Assembly (NCBI GenBank): GCA_031082125.1
Contig: JAVHLM010000003.1
Location: 1 to 64,000 of the forward strand
DNA length: 64,000 nt
DNA from: Candidatus Eremiobacterota bacterium
GTDB lineage: Bacteria; Vulcanimicrobiota; CADAWZ01; Ess09-12
Direction of reading: 5' to 3'
Program-made: the position numbers and the translations under genes
Part shown: in pieces, positions 57,862 to 64,000 of the stretch
How positions within the stretch are numbered: position 1 is the first letter of the stretch
Layout of the letters: every line of letters starts with the position of its first letter
Notes under the pieces: generated by a model
What the model was told of the DNA's origin: nothing
The model's input: only the letters and a program-made list of their open reading frames with translations
The model's database searches: none

Positions 57862-57902
57862 AAATTTGCCCCTATGCCGGCATTCGTGACATAGGCAAAT
57901 TT
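57862..57902. repeat. long imperfect hairpin downstream of the HNH gene
   Basis: AAATTTGCCCCTATG pairs with CATAGGCAAATTT across a 13-base loop, with a two-base bulge. It stands 47 bases after the HNH stop. Without a T-run it is not a standard terminator. Confidence 0.45.
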
Positions 57903-57908
57903 CCAGCT

Positions 57909-57931
57909 GGCCGGGAGATTTTCCCCCGGCC
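57909..57931. repeat. GC-rich hairpin
   Basis: GGCCGGG, nine bases, CCCGGCC: a strong seven-base stem immediately following the previous hairpin. No T-run follows on either strand; it could stabilise mRNA ends. Confidence 0.45.
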
Positions 57932-57997
57932 TCACGATGCACCGCAGGGCAATGCACGCTGGTCCGGAGAATAACCCATGGCCTCACAATGCACCGC
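57928..57997. repeat. two near-identical 18-base direct repeats, 52 bases apart
   Basis: GGCCTCACGATGCACCGC at 57928-57945 and GGCCTCACAATGCACCGC at 57980-57997 differ at one base. The first copy overlaps the GC-rich hairpin. Purpose unknown. Confidence 0.4.
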
Positions 57998-58073
57998 GGA
58001 GAAAACAAAAAAGACAGACACCGCTTTTGCTGAAAGCGCGGTCCGTCCCTTTCCACAGTCATTCCCTGCCGAG

Positions 58074-58334
58074 TCAGGCGAAATTGAAGAGAGAGTTCGT
58101 GGTGAAAAGATCGATAGCCTCGGCGTAGCTGATTTTTTTGTAAGTCTCGGGGAGGTGGGCTCCCAGCCCCCGCTCCTCGACCTCGCTCTCGAAGACATAG
58201 ACCTCTTTTCCCTGAATCTTTGCAGCATCAAGATAGAGGCCGTCGTGGATCAGCAGCACCTTCGCCTCCTCATCCATCATGAGGTAGGGAACGGCGTTCT
58301 CTCCGTAATTCTTGTCCAGAATATAAAGAGCCAT
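58074..58334 (-). CDS. DsrH/TusB-like protein
   Basis: 86 residues from the ATG at 58334, with GGGAGGTG upstream. Small alpha/beta protein: ALYILDKNYGENAVPYLMMDE, KVLLIHDGLYLDA, EVYVFESEVEERGL. Placement as last of three linked DsrE-superfamily genes and the LLIHDGLY motif, where DsrH/TusB proteins have LLLiqDGVy, suggest a TusB/DsrH role in sulfur relay. The conserved Cys of active DsrH is not seen. The assignment is tentative. Confidence 0.6.
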   Translation of the reverse strand: MALYILDKNYGENAVPYLMMDEEAKVLLIHDGLYLDAAKIQGKEVYVFESEVEERGLGAHLPETYKKISYAEAIDLFTTNSLFNFA

Positions 58335-58356
58335 AAGAGGCACCTCCCGTCACAGG

Positions 58357-58707
58357 CTAAAATGAAAGGACATGTTCCGAATCCTTGAGGATCGAGAGTA
58401 TCTCGGAGCGCGTAACCACCTTTGCATCGTCACGGAGGCGCTCCCTGGCGATATTCCTGTCGCGGAGCGAATCCTCCTCGATGAAAAGCTCCATTCCCAT
58501 CCCCTGGAAAATCTTTATGTACTTGAGAAAATCACCCTGCTTCAGGCTTGCCAGGCCGAAATAGACTCCATCACCGATGCAGATTGTCTTGACTGACTGG
58601 CCCTCTATCGCCATATGGGTTCCTACTGCGACGCGAAGCCCTTCTTCGCAGAAACTCCCTGTGTAAGGTGAGTGATTCAACATAAGTGCCACATTCTTCT
58701 TCGCCAT
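58357..58707 (-). CDS. DsrF/TusC-like DsrE-family protein
   Basis: 116 residues. NVALMLNHSPYTGSFCEEGLRVAVG at the N-terminus and VKTICIGDGVYFGL match the DsrE/DsrF-like fold (short alpha/beta sulfur-relay subunit). One Cys (Cys19) sits near the helix after the first strand. GGGAG precedes the ATG at 58707. Middle gene of the trio. Confidence 0.65.
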   Translation of the reverse strand: MAKKNVALMLNHSPYTGSFCEEGLRVAVGTHMAIEGQSVKTICIGDGVYFGLASLKQGDFLKYIKIFQGMGMELFIEEDSLRDRNIARERLRDDAKVVTRSEILSILKDSEHVLSF

Positions 58708-58751
58708 GGTTTATGCTCCCTTCCTTATGCGCTCCCGAATCTGCGATGACA

Positions 58752-59105
58752 TCAGAGGGTTATGACCCTGTCCGCTTCGCCCAGGATGGCAGAGAGATTT
58801 TCCATATTCCCCACCTTCATCCCTTCTACGTGGAGATCCAAATCATGGACACCCCGCTCTGCGCTGCAGGTGCTGCAGAGGTAGAAAACCACGCCCTTTT
58901 CCGCCATTTCGGCTATCCTGTCCTTGGGAAGCGTGAGAGCTTCCCTGGACAGCTGATCCTTAAGGGAATTAAAGACTCCGTCAAGCTCAAGAAACACCGT
59001 CACCTTCACACCCTTCTCCCTGGCGGCCAGCGCCAGCCTGGCGAGTGTCTCAAGCCTCGCGCTTGAATAAGGACCCGACTTCATCACAAAACCCAGTGAG
59101 TTCAC
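58752..59105 (-). CDS. DsrE/TusD-like protein
   Basis: 117 residues from a GTG at 59105 (GGAGGG upstream). The DsrE pattern is clear: GFVMKSGPYSSARLETLARLALAAREKGVKVTVFLELDGV, then VVFYLCSTCSAERG, a Cys-x-x-Cys in the place where DsrE/TusD proteins carry their sulfur-accepting Cys. With the two following genes it forms a TusDCB/DsrEFH-like set. Such heterohexamers pass persulfide sulfur to tRNA modification or sulfite reduction. No tusE/dsrC is in the window. It starts 16 bases after rodA ends. Confidence 0.7.
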   Translation of the reverse strand: MNSLGFVMKSGPYSSARLETLARLALAAREKGVKVTVFLELDGVFNSLKDQLSREALTLPKDRIAEMAEKGVVFYLCSTCSAERGVHDLDLHVEGMKVGNMENLSAILGEADRVITL

Positions 59106-59121
59106 TGCAATCCCTCCTCTC

Positions 59122-60201
59122 CTAGAATATTCTCTCCCTGCGGAAATATATACTGCCCAGCATCCCCATTGCCACCATGGAGGTGATGAGCGAGCTTCCC
59201 CCGTAGCTCACGAAAGGAAGCGGTATCCCTGCCACAGGCATTATGCCAAGGGTCATTCCAATATTGACAAAGACATGAAAACCCAGCATGGCGACTATCC
59301 CTATAGCAAGAAGACTGCCGAAAAGATCATGAGAGCTCTCGGCAATCGCAATCCCTTTCCACAGCACATAGAAATAGAGCACAAGTATTCCTACTCCCCC
59401 AACGAGTCCGAGCTCCTCACCTATGACCGTGAATATAAAGTCAGTGGAATGCTCCGGTACAAAGTTCAGATTATTCTGTGTGCCCATAAAAATACCTTTT
59501 CCCCATAATTTTCCCGAACCGACGGCGATCTTTGCCTGCACAAGGTTCCACCCCGCTCCCTCAGGGTCAGCCTCGGGATTGAGAAAGGTGAGAAGGCGCT
59601 TCTTCTGGTATTCCTTCAGGATGAAAGGGGCAGTGAAGAGGCCTGCGCATAGCGTTGAGAGGAGAATCCATGGCTTCACCCCTATGGCGAAGAGCATGGC
59701 AGCGGTGACTGCCAGGAGCACAAGGGCCGTCCCGAGGTCGGGCTGAACGAAGATGAGCGCAAGAGGGACGAGCATATAGAAGAGCGCCTTCAGGATATCC
59801 CTGGAAGTCCAGCTGTCATGCAGGGAGAGAAACCGCGCAAGGGTAATGATGACCGCAAGCTTCGCCATCTCTGAAGGCTGGAAGGCGCCAATGGGCCCGA
59901 GCGACAGCCAGCGCTGCGCGCCCTTGGCCGAATGGCCGAATAGCATCACCGCTATCAGAAGCGCAATTGTCAGGCCGTAGATATACCAGGAGGTCCTTCC
60001 CCAGAGCTCATAGTCTACCAGGGTAAAAACCGCCATGAGCACGAGGCCCGTGAGAAAGTAAAAAAGCTGCTTCTTGACCTCGGAAAGTGAATCCGGCTCT
60101 CTCCCGTTGGCGCTGTATATCATGAGGATCCCAATGAAAACAAGCGTAGAAACGGCAAGAACCAGAGTAAAGTCAATTTTGTGCCACCAGGCCCTGTTCA
60201 A
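59122..60201 (-). CDS. rodA: rod-shape peptidoglycan glycosyltransferase RodA (SEDS family)
   Basis: 359 residues from a TTG at 60201 (AGGAGTGAGG upstream). About ten membrane helices. SEDS motifs: GAQRWLSLGPIGAFQPSEMAKLAVI, FVQPDLGTALVLL, NFVPEHSTDFIFTVIGEELG and IPLPFVSYGGSSLITSM. RodA polymerises glycan strands for side-wall growth. The RodA branch is favoured over FtsW by the min neighbours and by length. It follows minE by 30 bases. Confidence 0.93.
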   Translation of the reverse strand: MNRAWWHKIDFTLVLAVSTLVFIGILMIYSANGREPDSLSEVKKQLFYFLTGLVLMAVFTLVDYELWGRTSWYIYGLTIALLIAVMLFGHSAKGAQRWLSLGPIGAFQPSEMAKLAVIITLARFLSLHDSWTSRDILKALFYMLVPLALIFVQPDLGTALVLLAVTAAMLFAIGVKPWILLSTLCAGLFTAPFILKEYQKKRLLTFLNPEADPEGAGWNLVQAKIAVGSGKLWGKGIFMGTQNNLNFVPEHSTDFIFTVIGEELGLVGGVGILVLYFYVLWKGIAIAESSHDLFGSLLAIGIVAMLGFHVFVNIGMTLGIMPVAGIPLPFVSYGGSSLITSMVAMGMLGSIYFRRERIF

Positions 60202-60231
60202 GACGCCTCACTCCTATAGGCGGACATCAGC

Positions 60232-60699
60232 CTATTCCTTCTTTGCCTTCTTATCGGTAAAACGCTTCATCTTTGTCTTCCTCCTCCCGGAAGATCCCCG
60301 CGTCTTCCGGAGGGTCTCCACCTTTACCACTGCCTTTTTCCCGGTCTCTGCCTGGGATTTCTCCCGGTGAGCCGTCTTTGAAGGTCCTTCCCCGCCAGAT
60401 TCGGCGGTGCCGCTTTTCTTTGCGGTGCTGCGCTTGATCTCCTTGATGGGAATATTGGCCGCCAGGGCAATTGCGCCGTCTTTCGACTCAATGCCGATTT
60501 CAAGGGCACTTCTGTCGATTTCCAGGTACCGTGAGATCACCTCTATCAGATCCTTTTTGAGGTCTTCCATGACCTGGGGGGATACGGAGGCCCTGTCATG
60601 GATAAGCACGAGTTGAAGCCTCTCTTTCGCCGTCTGGCGCGATTCATTCCGTTTGAAGATTCTGTTGAAAAAGTCAAATTTCGTCAAAAACTCCAGCAT
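60232..60699 (-). CDS. minE: cell division topological specificity factor MinE with a basic C-terminal tail
   Basis: 155 residues from the ATG at 60699 (AAGGAG nine bases upstream). The first 90 residues are MinE: a membrane-targeting amphipathic start (MLEFLTKFDFFNRIF), the MinD-contact segment TAKERLQLVLIHDRAS, and the dimer core with DLIEVISRYLEID. Normal MinE has about 85-90 residues; here some 65 more follow, dominated by Lys, Arg, Ser and Thr (KKSGTAESGGEGPSK, RRKTKMKRFTDKKAKKE). MinE makes MinD oscillate to place the division septum. Confidence 0.92.
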   Translation of the reverse strand: MLEFLTKFDFFNRIFKRNESRQTAKERLQLVLIHDRASVSPQVMEDLKKDLIEVISRYLEIDRSALEIGIESKDGAIALAANIPIKEIKRSTAKKSGTAESGGEGPSKTAHREKSQAETGKKAVVKVETLRKTRGSSGRRKTKMKRFTDKKAKKE

Positions 60700-60751
60700 C
60701 TGCCCATGCTCCTTCCTCACTGCAATTTTGAAAAGGACGCGCTCCCGGCCG

Positions 60752-61564
60752 TCAGCCCTGCAGTTCATCCTTTTTGGTAATCAGTCTTTTAAGCCTGGTA
60801 AAGAGTCCCCCATCACCCGGGGGAGAGAGGGGGTAGCTCTTGGGATCAATAATCCTGCTCACGATCCTCCTGTAAGCGCTCCCGGCCTTTGAGGATTTGT
60901 CAAAGACTGCCGGTTCTCCCTTGTTTGACGCTTTCAGGATTTTCTCATCCTCCGGCACGATCCCCAGGATCTCTATGCCCAGAATCTCCTGCACATCCTT
61001 GACGCTGAGCATCTGGTTTTTCTTTACCATGTCCTTCTTGTAACGGTTCAGTACAATCCTGGGATTGAACTTCTCCTCGGCTTCAAGGAGGCCTATTATC
61101 CTGTCGGCGTCCCTCACGGCTGAAACTTCGGGATTGGTGACTATGAGGGCCTCGTCACTCCCCGCAATGGCGTTCTTGAAGCCCTGCTCTATGCCGGCGG
61201 GGCAGTCTATCATTACGTAGTCAAAATCCTCCCTCAGCGTCGCGCACAGGCGCTTCATCTGATCGGCATTAATGGCATCCTTTTCCTTGCTCTGATCAGC
61301 AGCAAGCAGGAAAAGATTCTGCGAGCGCTTGTCCTTCACAATGGCCTGCCGGTAAGAGCGGCACTTCCCTTCAAGCACGTCAACAATGTTATAGACTATC
61401 CTGTTTTCCAGTCCAAGTATGAGATCCAGGTTCCTGAGGCCTATGTCGGCATCAATCATAAGAACCTTTTTACCCATCAGCGCAAGACCTGTACCGATAT
61501 TTGCCGTGGCCGTCGTCTTGCCGACGCCACCCTTCCCAGAGGTTACCACATATACCTTGCCCAA
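60752..61564 (-). CDS. minD: septum site-determining ATPase MinD
   Basis: 270 residues from a TTG at 61564 (GGAGGG upstream). Deviant Walker A TSGKGGVGKTTATANIG at about 8-20, MIDADIGLRNLDLILGLE, Walker B VMIDCPAGIEQG and a C-terminal amphipathic membrane helix (GGLFTRLKRLITKK). MinD binds MinC and MinE and the membrane in its ATP form. It lies between minC and minE, in the classical order. Confidence 0.96.
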   Translation of the reverse strand: MGKVYVVTSGKGGVGKTTATANIGTGLALMGKKVLMIDADIGLRNLDLILGLENRIVYNIVDVLEGKCRSYRQAIVKDKRSQNLFLLAADQSKEKDAINADQMKRLCATLREDFDYVMIDCPAGIEQGFKNAIAGSDEALIVTNPEVSAVRDADRIIGLLEAEEKFNPRIVLNRYKKDMVKKNQMLSVKDVQEILGIEILGIVPEDEKILKASNKGEPAVFDKSSKAGSAYRRIVSRIIDPKSYPLSPPGDGGLFTRLKRLITKKDELQG

Positions 61565-61637
61565 TCCTATCCCTCCTCGCAGCTATGCACCATCATTGAA
61601 ATATTCTTATATTGTCTCTGTCTCTTCCCGGACACAT

Positions 61638-62378
61638 TCATAACCTGTGACTGCCCTCACGGGCGCTGAAAGGCACCAGCGTGATTCGGCCATTGACGAC
61701 GCTCGCAATCACCGCGGCTCCTTTTTTCAGAGAGCGCAGATTGCTGGTGATTGCCATATGATCAGCGATGCGGAGCTGTGTCGGCTCAAGCACGAAGGCC
61801 ATCACCACAGCCGAGGCGTTTCCTCCCGCCCCGGCATGGGCAATCCCTCTCAGCGTGCCAAGGATAATGATATCACCCTGGGCAATAACCTGGGCACCGG
61901 AATTCACATCGCCCTGTATCACCACGTTCCCCTGAAACTCCACCTTCTGCCCGGACCGCACGGTCTTCCTGAGCATGAGAGTCTCTTCTTTCTGTTCAAA
62001 TTGCCTCTTTTCCGAAGGCTTTGACTGATCGGGAGCGCCTTTTGAAGTTCTTGAGTAATGCTCGGCGATACCGAGCCTCCCTATGATCACTTTTATTCCC
62101 TGGCGCTCCGCCACTTTTCTCGTGGCCAGAGACGTGCTGATTATCCCCTGAAGGGCCAGTGAATGTTTCTCAAGGAAGGCGAGAAGGCGCTCAAGGTCTT
62201 CCTGTTCCACTTCGCGCCAGCCCAGGTCAAAGCTCACGGGAGAACCATCAAAAAACTGCTTGTTTGAGTGTATTTTTTCCGAAAGGAGCGAGAGCATGTC
62301 AGAAAAGAAGCCCTCTTCAGACATGCTCACCATTATTCCCATCCTTGTTCCCTTGAAGGAAATGGGCTCCTTTTTCAT
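61638..62378 (-). CDS. minC: septum site-determining protein MinC
   Basis: 246 residues. The N-terminal domain (SFKGTRMGIMVSM and a region to about 110) and a C-terminal right-handed beta-helix (about 135-240: VRSGQKVEFQGNVVIQGDVNSGAQVIAQGDIIILGTLRGIAHAG) are both present, joined by a Lys/Gln/Ser-rich linker. MinC blocks FtsZ assembly under MinD control. AAGGAG stands six bases before the ATG. First gene of the minCDE-rodA run. Confidence 0.94.
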   Translation of the reverse strand: MKKEPISFKGTRMGIMVSMSEEGFFSDMLSLLSEKIHSNKQFFDGSPVSFDLGWREVEQEDLERLLAFLEKHSLALQGIISTSLATRKVAERQGIKVIIGRLGIAEHYSRTSKGAPDQSKPSEKRQFEQKEETLMLRKTVRSGQKVEFQGNVVIQGDVNSGAQVIAQGDIIILGTLRGIAHAGAGGNASAVVMAFVLEPTQLRIADHMAITSNLRSLKKGAAVIASVVNGRITLVPFSAREGSHRL

Positions 62379-62667
62379 GGTCCGCTCCTTGTGGAGGGCA
62401 GAGAATCATTACCGCGCCTGCGGAAGAAAAACACCATGCCCTTGTTTATATCCATAAAATCTGGAGTCGGGAGAAATGTCTCACAGAATCATATGAATTT
62501 TCATACATTTCTTCAGAGCATGGCAAAATCCTCCACTGAGCCCCGCCTTATCCGGCCCCATTGGACCTCCCGGACCATCGCCGGGGAGAGAGGAGCCGGG
62601 AAATATCCTCCTCAAGTTGCAGGAAAAGAAGAGGCTCCTGCGAAACTATCAAAGACCTGAGTGAATG
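62379..62667. other. divergent intergenic region between minC and the zinc-ribbon gene
   Basis: About 290 bases with no credible gene. It must hold the start of the minCDE transcript and that of the rightward gene. I see no promoter boxes close to consensus; TATAAA on the minus strand near 62445 is a weak candidate. Confidence 0.4.
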
Positions 62668-62680
62668 AAGGAGGTGCCCT

Positions 62681-63151
62681 TTGACCTGTCCTTACTGCAA
62701 GGCACAAATCACGGAAAACGACGTGTTCTGCCCGGCCTGCGACTCCCAGCTCTATACCCCGAAGGACCTGCTCACCACGACGAGCATATCGCCCGTGGAC
62801 AGTATCCTGAAATGGATTGAAGCATACCGCTCGGGACACTATTCCCTGGGCCAGTTCCAGGTGAAGGTCAACTGGCTGGTCGAGGCAGTGAAACTCCAGA
62901 AGGAACAGATTGAAGCGATGAGGATCCCTGAAAATGCCTCAGAGAATGCGAAAGAGAGCAAGGAATCCTTTATAAAAATCCTGGGGCTCATGCTTGAAGC
63001 CCTGGAGAAAACTGACAAGCACCTGAGGGAAGGAAATGTCGAACTCCTCAAAGAGTCTCTTGTCACAATTCATGATGTGCACAACAGGCTCCATGACCTC
63101 AAGGACCGCATGGTGGACTCGTTCAGCAGGGATGAGCTCAAGAGGGAGTAA
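62681..63151 (+). CDS. small zinc-ribbon protein with helical C-terminal part
   Basis: 156 residues from a TTG at 62681 preceded by a perfect AAGGAGGTG. An N-terminal zinc ribbon (CPYCK...CPACD, residues 3-20) is followed by two long helical stretches (about 45-80 and 90-150), rich in Glu, Lys and Leu. The family is not recognised; such proteins often serve as adaptors or nucleic-acid binders. It converges with miaA. Confidence 0.7.
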   Translation: MTCPYCKAQITENDVFCPACDSQLYTPKDLLTTTSISPVDSILKWIEAYRSGHYSLGQFQVKVNWLVEAVKLQKEQIEAMRIPENASENAKESKESFIKILGLMLEALEKTDKHLREGNVELLKESLVTIHDVHNRLHDLKDRMVDSFSRDELKRE

Positions 63152-63182
63152 AAGCCACCCCCCTCGACAGGGAGCAAGACCC

Positions 63183-64000
63183 TTATCGGGAGCTTTTCTG
63201 GTCAGCCGGAAGCGCTCCTTCCTCCAGGAAGTCAGAAACTATCGCCCCGGCCTCGCTCCAGTCAGAAATCCACCTTACGCTCCCATATTTTCTGAACCAG
63301 GTCATCTGCCGTTTCGCGAAGCGGCAGATCTCGGTATAAAGCTTCTCCTTCATCGCCTCAAAGGAAAGCGCGCCGCTGAGATAACGGGCAACATACCGGT
63401 ATTCAAGCCCGAATGCCTCGAGGCGCTCCCTTGCCACCCCCCCGGCCATGAGGCTCTCCACCTCTTCAATCATGCCGCCGGAGAGCCTTCTTGACAGGCG
63501 CTCAAGAATCCGTGCCCTTACCACCTCCCTTGGGAGTGCTATTCCAATGGTGAGAGCCTCAAAAAACACGGGCCTTGTGCACCGGAGGGATCCGATTGAA
63601 CCGCCGAGCCTCAGCACTTCAAGCGCCCTTATGATGCGCCGCCTGTTCTTCACATCTATGATTGCCGCTGCTTCGGGGTCAAGGGTGAGGAGCCGCTTCT
63701 GGAGATCTTCAAGTGTTGAGCGCCCATAGTCCCCTTCCCCCCCGGGCGTTGCCGGGGGGAATTGAAAACCCTCAAGTACGGCGCGGATATAGAGGCCTGT
63801 CCCTCCCACAAGGAAGGGGACTCTGTCCCTGAAGGCAATCGAACTGATCAGGAAATCTGCCAGATCAAGGTATTCAGCGACGGTAAATAGTTCCGAGGGC
63901 TCGACGATGTCGAGAAGCCAGTGCGCTATCCCCCCTGAAAGCCTGGGCACCACATGAAAGGTCTTCCCCCGGGCTTCAATAGTGACGGCATCATCTCTGC
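63183..64000 (-). CDS. miaA: tRNA dimethylallyltransferase MiaA, cut by the window edge
   Basis: The frame continues through 64000, so the N-terminus including the P-loop lies outside. Present are IAHWLLDIVEPSELFTVAEY, the FLVGGTGLYIRAVL motif, VKNRRRIIRALEVL, and the C-terminal LGIEYR-like block (AFGLEYRYVARYLSG) with KRQMTWFRKY. MiaA transfers a dimethylallyl group to A37 of tRNAs reading UNN codons. Reading frame codons upstream of the first possible GTG (DDAVTIEARGKTFHVV) also fit MiaA, so the gene is continuous. Confidence 0.93.
   Translation of the reverse strand, partial: RDDAVTIEARGKTFHVVPRLSGGIAHWLLDIVEPSELFTVAEYLDLADFLISSIAFRDRVPFLVGGTGLYIRAVLEGFQFPPATPGGEGDYGRSTLEDLQKRLLTLDPEAAAIIDVKNRRRIIRALEVLRLGGSIGSLRCTRPVFFEALTIGIALPREVVRARILERLSRRLSGGMIEEVESLMAGGVARERLEAFGLEYRYVARYLSGALSFEAMKEKLYTEICRFAKRQMTWFRKYGSVRWISDWSEAGAIVSDFLEEGALPADQKSSR

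Noticed and set aside
1-64000. CRISPR array
   Set aside because: No series of regularly spaced repeats; the only direct repeats are a pair of 18-base words near 57.9 kb and an imperfect pair near 55.4 kb.
1-64000. rRNA operon
   Set aside because: No 16S, 23S or 5S signature words; only three tRNA genes and ribosomal protein genes.
1-64000. complete insertion sequence or prophage
   Set aside because: No transposase, integrase or phage structural gene was recognised; HNH genes alone are not enough.

Overview
The window reads as chromosomal DNA of a GC-rich, outer-membrane-bearing bacterium. A TolC-type outer membrane factor, a periplasmic adaptor, lipoproteins and a complete minCDE set point to a diderm. 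cdaA-cdaR-glmM, zinc-ribbon Ser/Thr kinases, a clostripain-family protease and DUF222/HNH paralogues fit a poorly sampled lineage rather than a familiar model group. I cannot fix the phylum from this sequence; an uncultured diderm such as an Eremiobacterota/Xenobia-like organism is a low-confidence guess. Starts are ATG, GTG and TTG with strong AGGAGG-type ribosome binding sites. Several promoters show near-consensus -35 and -10 boxes with 17-base spacing.

Layout. 0-1.5 kb: DUF222/HNH-type gene broken by an in-frame TAG. 1.5-3.3 kb: membrane HD-GYP phosphodiesterase. 3.4-10.9 kb: TetR-controlled efflux operon (TetR, TolC, HlyD-type adaptor, two ABC ATPases, two ABC-2 permeases), like cecR-ybhGFSR of E. 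coli but with the YbhF ATPase split in two. 11.4-16.1 kb, minus strand: speD, speE, cdaA, cdaR and glmM, linking polyamine synthesis, cyclic-di-AMP and cell-wall precursor supply. 16.1-26.6 kb: a cyclic-2,3-diphosphoglycerate-synthetase-like GTPase, two two-component systems (OmpR type and LytS/LytT type), CutA, an HU-like protein, a degenerate S24/S26 peptidase-like protein, a FecR protein, an acetyltransferase and a GAF protein.

26.6-30.9 kb, minus strand: translation cluster tRNA-Gly, tRNA-Thr, tuf, rpmG, secE, nusG, rplK, rplA, then tRNA-Ala with its own promoter; rplJL-rpoBC do not follow. 31-37.6 kb: a primase-like/DnaB-like helicase fusion, a response regulator with a GGDDF cyclase domain, a NarL-type regulator, a clostripain-family protease and a divergent pair encoding a tiny lipopeptide and a Cys-rich protein. 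37.5-43.7 kb, minus strand: a probable carbamoyl-transfer cluster (AllH-, FdrA/AllF- and AllG-like proteins) with uridine phosphorylase and a nitrilase-family amidase, preceded by a STAS protein. 44-47.5 kb: nadB-archease-rtcB.

47.5-58 kb is the most accessory-looking part. It holds a Met-rich lytic transglycosylase, an AAA ATPase/DUF4276 pair resembling ATPase-TOPRIM defence modules, a zinc-ribbon Ser/Thr kinase whose ankyrin tail is separated by a frameshift, a lipoprotein, and an intact 735-residue DUF222/HNH protein behind a perfect-consensus promoter. 58-62.4 kb, minus strand: minC-minD-minE-rodA followed by a DsrE/DsrF/DsrH-like trio. The window ends with a small zinc-ribbon protein and a miaA gene cut by the right edge.
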